Shown here piece after piece: positions 52,162 through 62,387 of a stretch of 64,000 bases of DNA; the first letter of the stretch is position 1; each line of letters begins with the position of its first letter. This DNA is from Acanthaster planci (Eukaryota; Echinodermata; Asteroidea; Valvatida; Acanthasteridae), in NCBI RefSeq assembly GCF_001949145.1, contig NW_019091431.1:62001-126000 (forward strand). Reading direction: 5' to 3'. The notes under the pieces are model-generated. The model did no database searches and was not told where the DNA came from. It saw only the letters and a list, made by a program, of their open reading frames with translations. Position numbers and translations under genes: made by a program.

Positions 52162-52210
52162 TTTGGGTTTTCGGAAATGACCGCCGTTGACGTAACGCGC
52201 GCATGCGTAA
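52150..52210 (-). promoter_or_regulatory. TATA-less promoter motif cluster at the hinderin start
   Basis: Within 60 bp stand a YY1-type CCGCCATTTTG (52,155-52,165) whose reverse complement contains the hinderin start ATG, an ETS-type CGGAAAT (52,172-52,178), a CRE-like TGACGTAA (52,188-52,195) and an NRF1-like GCGCGCATGCG (52,197-52,207). This combination is typical of housekeeping promoters with a YY1 element overlapping the first coding codons. The cluster supports the exon 1 call for the leftward gene. Confidence 0.65.
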
Positions 52211-53401
52211 ACACGGCAACTTGAACTAAAAACCTTGTTACTCGTCCTTGGATCAGACAATGAAGGTGATTGAACTTATCAAATTTTGGTAGTGAAGAAA
52301 GTTGGCAGTAAGACGTGAAAGTTATAAGTTTAAATGTTACAAGGAGGCCATAAGTGAGGAAAAAATTCACTTCTGAAGAATTATGATAATTCTTCGGCCT
52401 AAATTCAATGCAAATTGTTTTACGGGAACCAACTATTCACAAAAATTACAAAATGTGCTATGTACTCGATATCAAAAAGTTTATTTTGTAATGCCAGAAA
52501 AAAGAATACACATCTTAAAATGCAAAATTGAAATAATATTTCATAACAAGATGCTAATTCGTAATTAAGTGAGAATACAACAAAAAGTAAAACCCTAGAA
52601 ATGACATTTCAATCCAATGTGTTATCCAAGTACAAACAGAACAAAACCTGTATAAAAAATACAAAACATACATGCACTTGCTCGCTACATTGCATGTTAC
52701 AGAAATGTTGCATATACACTCTATAAAAATATTTAAACTCACGAATAAGCACAGAACTATATTCCTGATGGTTTATTGCATTAAGTACCTTTACAAAACA
52801 ATGTTTCTGAATATTTTTTCTATTTCTGTGTTTTATTGATCATAAATATGCAAAAGATTCATTAGAAAGAAAAGGCATGAATTATACGCAATTAAGGAGA
52901 TTGAGAAAACAGGAGATAAATGGAAAGTATGAAAGAAAAACTTCAGAAAAAAAGTGGGGGCCATGAAGATATGTAGAAAGATGGTCATGTCCATTTGAAA
53001 TAATTGCGTGGGGTTTACAGAATTAGAATTGAAATTTCCATTTTTTAATAATGAAGACTAAGGGTTTGATTTTTGATAGCAATCTTATATTCTATATGAC
53101 ATCGATTTTGTAAAAATAGTCTTAACCCCCAAAAGGAAGGCATTTGAGCAATGTTTCTGAATTGATACACTTTACTAATAATCAAACATCAGAATAAACT
53201 TTTGGCATGCGAAATATAAATCAAAATCTAACCTTTGGCATATGAAACAGAAAACAAAATCTAACAACTAACATTGCAATGTTAATTATCTCATAACTAC
53301 TATCCTCTGCTGAGATGTGTCAGAGTAATCCACTTTAAAAGAAGTCAGAGTAAGCTTCTGAATACTGTGAGCCACTCAAAATGATAATTAGGTGACTTAG
53401 C
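52211..53401. other. Intergenic: hinderin upstream and fucosyltransferase 3' UTR
   Basis: AT-rich sequence without recognisable exons. The right part is the probable 3' untranslated region of the fucosyltransferase gene; minus-strand AATAAA hexamers lie at 52,832-52,837 and 52,772-52,777, giving a 3' UTR of about 570-630 nt if used. Confidence 0.5.
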
Positions 53402-55254
53402 TTATTTCCATGGAACAAAAGATTTTAAGGAGCCCCGATCTACAAAAGTTCCAAGCAGGCTTTTGCAACCCTTGTAGTAGCCACTATTCTTCACTGCTCT
53501 AAGCTGAGGAGGTGGCTTTAATGTAAAAGGCACAATTTCACAAAAAAACTGAGGGTTCAAAGGTGGATAAACTACTTTAAAACTGCCATAATTTCGCCAA
53601 GCATGATACATGTTGTACATGCTTTTGTGAAAATGAAGAAACTGCAGATATGCTGCCAATTGTTCAGCCGAGTCAAAATCACTGATATGAATAAAAGACT
53701 TCGGAGGTAGGAGTCGTTCATAGGATTCTTTCCTTCCCCCATAAACAACTGGCACCGCCCCTTGCAGGAGACCATTGGTCCAAACCTTCTCTGTAATATA
53801 ATCATCACACTCTGCATTCTCTAGTGCAAGATAGAATTTATAACGAGTCATAAGATTTGTACACTTCTCTGACAAGGCAGGAAGGCATGTCAAAGTTCCA
53901 CACGCTCCATACATATCAACAAGGATGTGCTTCTTCAACTCGCTGACAAACTCATGCCGTGGCCAAAATGTGTTGTTACAATTACTGGCCATCCAGGCTA
54001 TCAGGGCAGTCTTATTAGCTGACCAGTCTCGCTCAGGTGATACCATTTCATCAGAATGGTTGGACAAATATTTGCCATATGGAAGCTGGAGGTCTGCTTC
54101 AGAGTGATATGTAATTGAGTGATGATATTGAATCTCTGCAATGTTAGGGTCCCAGAATGTCATCATCTGTGGGCTCTCTACACCGTAGAAAAACCAGTGA
54201 ACCTGGGGATTCAATATTTGCCTGGAAAGAGAAAAACATTTTAGTTTAAGGGTTTCTGACTTCTAAGGGAAATATAGATGAAATAATGAATATATGTGTG
54301 CAAGCATTACAATGTAAAATAAAGGTTAATTCCCAGATTAAGGTCAGATCTGTGTGGATACATGATCTTTTCTCAACCAAAAATGGCAAAAAGAAAAAGA
54401 TATTTCGATGTTTACTGGACTTCAAGTTCGAGTGGGTAAATGTAGCAACAATCAAAGTTAAAGTTAATTGCAAATATTGCTCTACTGCTCAGTATTATTT
54501 CTTTAATACTCACTTTGTACACGTTCTCCAATTAACAGCTGGAATTCTTTCACTGTAATTTGCTTAACAGATCTGTCAAATGGCAACATTAAGTCTATTC
54601 TACAATTTACAAAAAAGACAGGTAAAATGAGAGATAATAATATGAAGGGGTATCCAAGAACTGTTCATAAACAAACCTTAGATGGGACAGAAAACTCAGA
54701 AGATTTTTTTTGAAAATTTGTGGAAACATGTTGACAATGACTGCATTGGTAGTCTTGAGATACACTTCATCTGTCGTGACTTGGATGTCAACATTGCAGA
54801 GTTGTCTAGGACATTCCAAGTGAAGACTTCTCTGGTCAGTATTGCTCAGTTGTGTTGATTGTTCGGAGAACTCATTCAGGAGTTGCTTGTACTCCCTCCA
54901 TGCTTGAAATGGACGCATTGATGGAGCCAGAATTGTAACACTGGTATTACACTTTGACCTTCCAGCTTTTTGGTGGAATGTAGGAATATTCTCAAGATGA
55001 TTTTGTCGACCCACTTCTGGCTTTCTACTTGGGTTGTCTAAGATCATTTGCTTAAAAACAAAAGTTTCATGGCTTTTTTGTATGTTTGATCCATGATTTG
55101 GGGAATGCAACGGTGGACCAAGAAACTCATTTTTGTTCATTTCCCATTGTGGGAAGATGAATGACGCATGTTTAAGAGTGACGTAAGTAATCAGAGTTGT
55201 CACTGCGAAGAACAGGAGTGCAATGAGCCGTAACTTCAGACGATAACCACCCAT
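53402..55254 (-). CDS. Alpha-1,3-fucosyltransferase, GT10 family, 2 exons
   Basis: Exon 1 is 54677-55254 and exon 2 is 53402-54221; the junction (CTAAG to GCAAATA) keeps frame and gives 465 aa. It is a type II Golgi protein: a short basic start, a membrane anchor at about residues 8-26, a variable stem, then the catalytic domain. Exon 2 carries the GT10 hallmark near residues 319-355: YKFYLALENAECDDYITEKV followed by GAVPVVYGG, and then SFIHISDFDS. This family moves fucose from GDP-fucose to GlcNAc of N-glycans or Lewis-type antennae. The acceptor cannot be told from sequence; FUT4/7/9-like, FUT10/11-like or invertebrate-specific lineages remain open. Cys residues before the motif (NCNNTFWPR, YGACGTLTC) probably form disulphides. 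The gene is divergent from the SLC22 gene. Confidence 0.94.
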
Positions 55255-57052
55255 GATAATGATGCCTTCACAGCAGCTGACAGAGAACAGTTAGTGTGCG
55301 CAGGTCTGGCTGTCTGAGGCCTGAGGCTAAGCTTCGTCCGCAACAATGATTGATCTGTTCCTTGCTCTATGGTCTGATGGTGCCGTGGAGTTTGGGAACT
55401 TCTGGAAGTTTGGAACACAGCAGCGGTTTGCATGTAATGCACAATACAGTATAGTCTGGTTGATAGGAATCTTCACATGCTAACAACATTAAAAATTCAC
55501 GGTCCTTCACTGGACTCTTGCTACGATCTCAGACTACTTGACAGTGGTTTTTCTCTCTCTTTAGTCAATCATGCGATTACGTAATCAGTGCATAATGAGT
55601 GATCGGTAATGCACAAATCATATCCTGCGATTCGTTTATTAATACGTGGTGTTTGTTTAAGAAGTCTGGGTACTAACTTTTCATTGACAAAAGTAAACTT
55701 GCTTGCTTGTTCTGTGATTAAAACGATTATACCGAGTACCCTTTGGGAGTCATGAGAATAAAATTGTATATTAACAAGCTCTTTCCTAGATTTAAACATG
55801 GTCTGTCGTTAACAAATGTCTATTTGGTCGGCAACTTATATTCCATATCGCGGAAACTGTTGCAGAATTGAAGCAGAACTTGGTGTGTGCCAGAATAATA
55901 TTACCAACGACTGAATACAAGTTTAATGTGCAAAACCAGTTACACGGAATGCAGTGATTGTGTAATGATGTACACGATTTCATGAAATGAGACGCACGTT
56001 AAACCGAGGTATTTGCGCTGCATGCACACGAACACCAACAGGTCACTTTGCTGAATTATTGGAAATAAATGTGAATTCGTAAGTTGTCTCAGTGTTTCAA
56101 TCAATCATGGAGAAATTTCTCCATGAATCAATCATCAAATACTCATGGTGTAAATTTATCATTCAGAGAAAATGATGAAGTTTATCCAGTTCCTTGCTCT
56201 ACGCTCTATGCTTGGAGGATATCCCACCACCATATGGAGGAATTCTCACCATTCATGCCACGCCGAGGCCCCTCTTATTGTTATCTTATTATGACAAGCA
56301 TGATGATAAAAGTGACATTACACTTTACCTTAATCTAGTCCGAGTAACTTCATGAACTTGGACTCTACAAATCGCCTTTTTAAAATATTTGGACATGGTC
56401 GGTCTTCTATCGCACTACCATGTCCAAATATTAATAAAAGCGCTTTGTATAGTCCACGTTACTAGACCATGGAGAACAAACTGGGCTAATCAGGGCTTAT
56501 CTGCTTGATTATCGGTAGATGTCAAATTTAATGCCAGTATATGGTGTTCCATACATAAACATGGCAAGTAATAAACCCTGTTTGTTTTGAGTCAGTCTTT
56601 TTTTAAGGGGTCACCTTTAGCTTTTTGCATCACTTTTATGGGGGGGGATTTGTGTAATGTCACATTTATCTTTGGCATTGCCTTTTTTTAGCAAAATTCA
56701 TCCACATTAAAGGAGAAACAGTGGGTTTGACAATTTATTGTTTTTCCCTAAATAGTAGAATATTGTGAGGGTGAAACACTGTCACTACATGTAGTCATTC
56801 TCCTCTGAGTTTTATTTTCGTGCAGATGTCAAATAACAAAGTACTCTATGTATGTAATTACATGTACACGCTTTTAATAAAGTGTTTTCCGCTGGTTACA
56901 AAAAACCAAAAGGACTTCTACCAATGCAAGAAAAAAATGTGATGCCTAAAATATAGAAATGATTGTGTGGAAACAATAGAGAGACTAATATAAAATTTCT
57001 CTTTTCAACAGATTTATAGATACTCACTTAATGCTGGAGTTTCTCCATCAGT
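55255..57052. other. Divergent intergenic region, fucosyltransferase and SLC22 genes
   Basis: This interval should hold 5' regions of both genes. I could not place promoters. A foldback element lies at about 56,335-56,466. No coding exon was recognised; the plus-strand frame at 56,084-56,338 matches no family I know. Confidence 0.5.
56335..56466. mobile_element. Foldback (snap-back) MITE-like element
   Basis: The core arms AATATTTGGACATGG and CCATGTCCAAATATT are perfect complements flanking a loop at about 56,399-56,414. Weaker pairing extends outward through ACTCTACAAATCGC and GCGCTTTGTATAGT to CTAG at both outer ends (56,335 and 56,462). There is no coding capacity. The structure resembles a small non-autonomous foldback element. 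Confidence 0.78.
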
Positions 57053-60000
57053 ATGAAGCTGGATTTTGATGAAGCTCTTGAGAAGGTTGGAGGATTTGGT
57101 TTTATTCAGCGCTTTCATTTTTCATTGCTTATGGTGATACAAATCTTCCATGCTGCATTTATTGTGGGTTTGGCTTTCCTGGGGAAAGAACCCAACTTCA
57201 CCTGCAAAGGAAGGATAGCCAGGAACCCTTGTCAACTTGAACCACCTTGCAAAGAGTTTGTCTTCAGCAAAGACTTCACATCCATTGTTTCTGAGGTAAG
57301 CTTCTTCATTGCAGGAGTTTATTTGAATATCATTCATTTAAAGCATTTCATAATGGTATGCTATGCACGTTCTCATTACTGCAGTAAAGTAGGCTGCATA
57401 GTGCCATTTACAGTTCTTGCACTACAAGAGAATACCGATGATCCTAAATATCATCTCCAAAAAACTCAGTAGATTCTAAGCTTAACCCTCCTTTGCTATA
57501 ACAGTCAAAGCCAGTCAAAACTTCCTTCCACTTCTCCTTCCACAGTACATAGACATGTTTTTGACTGATAGGACAACTTGGTGCAGATTGCATCTTTGCA
57601 TAGGAGGGTTAATATGAAAAGAAGCTTCAAGTGGTCTCCTTCAAGTGAATCTATCTTCTTTTTCTCTTTCAGTGGGATCTTGTTTGCGACAGTAAGAGAG
57701 AAGCTGGCTATGCCCAGTCATTGCTTATGTTTGGGTTTCTGGCTGGGGTCATTGCCCTTGGTACAGTATCTGACAGATGTGGTCGATTGAAGACCTTTGT
57801 CTGGGGAATGATATTTCTAGTAGCTGTCCAGTTAGCTTCAGCATTCTCTCAGAATATCTACCAGTATTCCTTTTCAAGGTAACGTTCCTTTCATACTTAA
57901 TATAAACAACCTTTTTCTTATAATAATTGCGGTGTTATGAAATTTGTTGAGAAACAGTTGACTTGGCCGAAAAGTATTTCTCCAAATTTTGGAGTTCATC
58001 AGAACTCTAGCTGTCATTTTAGTTTTTCATGAAAAAACTTTGATGTCTTATCTTAGTTTATCCATTTTTTGCAGATTTTTAGTTGGTTTCTTTTCTGGAG
58101 GAGGTAGTTTAGCAGGTCACATATTAATGCTGGAAGGATTAGTGCCTGGACAACGTGCTTTAATAAGTACAGTCTACCACTGTGGTTTTGCATCAGGTCT
58201 GGCGGTAAGCTGAAAGATCCTGTTGTGAAATTGTTACCCCATCGATACATTTGAGCTGCTGGGGTCGTCAAGGTCATCAAATATATAGGAGATGCATGTA
58301 TCGTAATTCCTGCTGCCGATGGTTATGACTAGCGAGCATTATTGAGGCCATCTGTAGTGATATTGTAGTTTTGCTTTTTTATGCAGGTATTTTCAGCAAT
58401 GGCATACTACTTTCGAGACTGGAGACAGTTGACCTTGATTACCTGTTTACCCATGGTATTCTTCATTTTTATTCCATTGTAAGTGCCCCCATTTGTGCCA
58501 GATGTCAATGCCAAATCAAAGTGTCTCAACAAAATTTAAGCACCAGCTCAATGGAGAAGTTTCAAAGTTACATTCTGTTCCAATAGTCTTAATATTTTGC
58601 TTACTCTGTAACTGATGCCAGAAGTGATGTCCAAATACGTGTATTAGATTGAACGACAAATTTCTGTAACTTGCTTGATTTCCAGGCTGATACCAGAATC
58701 AGCTCGTTGGCTTGCCTCCAATGGACGTATCCAAGAAGCTGAAGAGCAGCTACATTTCTTTGGCAAGAAGAATGGGTTGAAAGTCAGTCAATCCCTGATC
58801 ACTTTAATTGACAAAACTGATGATGCTAAGGGCAAGAATTCTGCAGACGGAATGGTGGACTTGTTTCGTACTCCTGTGTTGAGACGAAGAATGATTGTAC
58901 TGATGATCACATGGTAAGGGACATCTCAACCATCGTGTGCATCACAAAACTGTATCCCTTGCATGCACGTGCAGTACATGTATTTTGTCCATCTTGTCTA
59001 AAATAATACACTTATGTCCAGCCCCATTGCCAGTTTCAGGTGTTGGGGAGTACAGTACCAGCTAAGGGGGCACATTACATGAATGCAGATTTGAGGCATG
59101 CAGATTTCAAACATACCATACACGAGAATGATGGTGCTCCATCGTGTACCTTGAAGATGAATGTATTCCCGTTGTCATGAAGATCATATCTTTTAGAGCT
59201 TTAAGACTTGAATAATTCATTTCTTTCCTTCAGGTTTAGTTGTTGCTTGGCATACTATGGTCTAACTTTTGGTGCCAGCAACCTGGGAGGAAACATGTAC
59301 GTCAACTTTGCACTGTCTGGAATTATTGAGATACCAGCTTGTCTACTCAGTACTGTAGCATTAAATTGGTAAGAGGGACATGAGATGAACTTGTTTATTA
59401 AGATACAAGCTTGTCTGCTCAGTATTGTAGCATTAAATTGGTAACAGTGACGTTTAGTTGAACTTGTTTTTTTACTGATGTCATGTGCCTAAAAAGGCAC
59501 ATAGTATTTAGCATTTGGTTGGTTGGTTGTGGCTATAGACACAAAACCATTCAGTGTTTCCTTAGTTTGTTGGTTGGTTTGTCTGAGACAAAGACAGTAC
59601 AAGATATCCTAGACTTTATCTCTCTCTGAGCGGAGTGCTTTTCTTTTTTTCTCTTTTATTCTATTTCAGGTTAGGTCGTCGTCCAACCATGGTAGGGTCC
59701 TTGTTTGTGGTGGGTTTTGCTTGCCTTGGGGTCATGGCTCTACACAAGTCTGAGAGTGAGTCCCATTTCCTTGGCAAGAAAGTCAGAATTTAACCCTATC
59801 CTTTTTTCTGAAACAGGTAAAGTGAGAAGTCACAAATATATTTTGTTTAATTGACAGATGGTGCAATGTTTTCTTCTCAAACATGCCTGGCACTCATTGG
59901 TAAAATGGCAATAGCTGTTGCTTTTAACTCAGCGTATCTCTACTCTTCAGAACTTCTGCCTACAGTTCTAAGGTAAGAATTTATTGTACTATGTACATGC

Positions 60001-60729
60001 AAGGGTCTGTGAAAACAATACATACAAGGGTCTGTAAAATTGTTAAAATATCTTGATAAATAATGTGTAAAAATTTTACTTCAACTTTCTCCCATTCCTG
60101 TTGCAGAAATACTGCCATGGGTGTGTGTTCCATGTCTGCCCGCATTGGGGGAATCATTGCACCTGCTCTTCCACCATTTGTAAGTGCAAACTTCTCTATC
60201 TTGTTTTGTCATATTGCATCAATAACTTTGTTTGTCAAATGAATTCTCCATTGTGTCACTGGTTACTAATATTGCACATCAAACATCTGGCTGGTGTACC
60301 CACCTGCCACTTGATAACATGAATGCCTTAAAGTGATGTGGAATATATGAGGTACAGTGCTGCAGTATTCAAATCATTTGCATAAACGCTACAACAGAAA
60401 ATTGCACTTGAGTACTGGAACTCTGTGATAGAAGACCAGAATTTTCTGGTGGTGGTAACTGGTGAAGAAAGATTTATTTGAGTACAAGCAGTACTTCCAC
60501 AAACTAATAGGATTTAAATGTTGTAAGAACTGATCCTTATTCTTTGTATCCAATACAGGGAGAGAAAGTTGCCTATCTAGCATTTGGTATCACTGCACTA
60601 TCAAGTGCCTTGCTAGACTTGACTCTTCCAGAGAGCTTAAATAAGCAGCTTCCAGAGACCATAATGGACATAGAGAGTGGATTGTCCCTGACTACATTGC
60701 ATCCAGAAAAACGCCTTGGAATTAGCTAG
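57053..60729 (+). CDS. SLC22 family transporter, SLC22A15-like, 10 exons
   Basis: Exons: 57053-57295, 57673-57878, 58075-58204, 58387-58478, 58686-58913, 59234-59368, 59670-59755, 59858-59972, 60107-60179, 60559-60729. All junctions keep frame; 492 aa. It is a major-facilitator membrane protein with about 12 membrane segments, a first extracellular loop holding Cys residues and one NFT glycosylation site, the MFS signature GTVSDRCGR (residues 111-119), the SLC22 motif PESARWLASNGR (from residue 227), and ELLPTVLRN...GIIAPALPPF near residues 405-435. The overall pattern, including YYGLTFGASNLGGNMYVN and ALSGIIEIPA, is closest to SLC22A15. SLC22 proteins carry organic cations, zwitterions such as carnitine or ergothioneine, or anions; the substrate cannot be told here. 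The first extracellular loop is shorter than in most SLC22 members. Confidence 0.95.
59327..59475 (+). repeat. 72-bp tandem duplication across an exon 6 splice donor
   Basis: The sequence GATACCAGCTTGTCTACTCA at 59,330 is repeated 72 bp later at 59,402 as GATACAAGCTTGTCTGCTCA. The similarity runs through TAGCATTAAATTGGTAA and on into AACTTGTTT. The duplication spans the last part of exon 6 of the SLC22 gene, the donor site at 59,369 and the start of intron 6. It leaves a second donor-like GTAACA at 59,441 within the intron. Confidence 0.9.
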
Positions 60730-62387
60730 CCAAAAACAATTATTCATAAATTGGGGCTGTCTAATTTCATCTCACAGGTAAATGGCAAAAACAAAAATAA
60801 AAGAAATGTATTTACAACGTACAGTTTAAACTATTGGATTTTTAGTTGGATACGTCTGGAACCATCCCATATATGATTCTGTCAAACCTTTTAGAGAAAG
60901 CATAGATTTGTATACTTGGCATTCAAATGCATCTTCATCCAGATAGGAAATTTTTTGGCTCAGAAGTTTGTGAGGTCAAGGAACTTTCATCTCTAAATAG
61001 TTTTGTTAATGCTGTTTCCATAGTATTTTGATTGTCCTTTGTTATTCCAAACTTGCCATTGTTTGTATTTGGTTGTAACTTTTTGTTAAATCTTTTTTGT
61101 CTAACTTTGTGTTATTTGCTGCTTTTAGTATTTTGTTTCGTGTCTTCAAGATTCCAGTTGGTGCAAATTACTTGCATTATATGTAGTTTAGGAATAGTGT
61201 TTAAGCAGAGCAGCAGTTGTAGATTGGCTGAAGGTTATGAACTTAGCATTTCTGGTTTGTAGTGTTGAACTAAGTCAAGTTTAATTCTCTGTAACAGTAT
61301 TTGGGTTTTGGCATTGCCAATCTCAGCATACTTGTATTTTGGAAACAGAGGCTGCATAGCAATTTAATTTTTTTCTCATATTCAACCCAACACAGAGAAG
61401 GAACAATGCCATTATGGAATAAGCATTTTATAGCTTCATGAAGGTATCTTGTATTCACATCTACCCATATACTGCCCGTTAGATAAGAAGTTAGCAAAAT
61501 AGCAGAAGTACTTCCTGTCTTGCAGTTGTATTCTGAAAAACAATGTCATTTTTAATGCTTCTTTATTTTGAATAGTACTTAAGAATAAAAAGCCTATTAC
61601 CTCCACTTCCTTTTAAATGCTTTTAAACTTAGCCATTTTTGCAATTTAACTTTTTTTTCCCAGGGCATATATTTTTGTATGAACTGTTTACTACATACAT
61701 GTACTTGTTACCTCACTAATCTGTACACTATGAAATATTCCACTGTTCTGTGAACTGGTATTAAATAAAGGGAATTCTAATGAAATATATTTGATTCTCA
61801 TCTTCCTCAGTATTTCTAGTTGGAGGTGTTCATTATTCACATAAACTATTTATCAACCTGACTCTGCATCATGGGGGTTGATAAACTGATTGCCCTTCTC
61901 TTTAGCACTTGTAAATTGCAGTGCTAGTCACTTTCTATAAAGTACATGTATAATTTCACCCAAACTAAAACATATGTACATCCTTTTTGTACCACAGAAA
62001 CAGGCCGCTCCCTGAAGGACAGATGGTTTAAAAACTGTCAAGTCAGAACAAACTAAGCAGTTGAAAAACCCAAGAAAACACGGAGTAGAGAATGTTATGT
62101 AAGATGAAAGCGATGTCACATAGTTGCCTGCACTTTATACCACTCGTCTCATGACACATTTTTAAGTTGCGCTACCATAAAAAGAACTAATGAAGCTAAA
62201 ATGGAGAACATAAACCACTGTTGTAGTAGACTACCTTGGAGTCAACTGTCTGAAGGTTAAAGATCGGTCACAAGGGCATCCAACAGTACTGACAGAGGAA
62301 GGATGAAGACCCTAGAAAGGGTTGCCCCGCACAAGGGTTCTCTCTCCTTAGATGTTGACCCGATGAATCAAGGTCAGCTTGTTCATT
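60730..62387. other. Convergent 3' region of SLC22 gene and DYNLT2B
   Basis: The first kilobase is the probable 3' UTR of the SLC22 gene, ending after the AATAAA at 61,764. The remainder would be the DYNLT2B 3' UTR on the minus strand. The sequence is AT-rich, and no further exon or repeat was recognised. Confidence 0.5.
61764..61769 (+). terminator. Candidate polyadenylation signal of the SLC22 gene
   Basis: AATAAA occurs in TATTAAATAAAGGG, about 1 kb after the stop codon. An earlier AATAAA lies near 60,795, only about 70 nt after the stop, so two 3' UTR lengths are possible. Confidence 0.5.

Noticed and set aside
61928-62119. Candidate last exon of DYNLT2B at 61,928-62,119
   Set aside because: I first considered this frame for the C-terminus, but it lacks the family ending. 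The segment at 62,388-62,435 gives DSLFCVAAAFGVFHY with a correct acceptor and frame.
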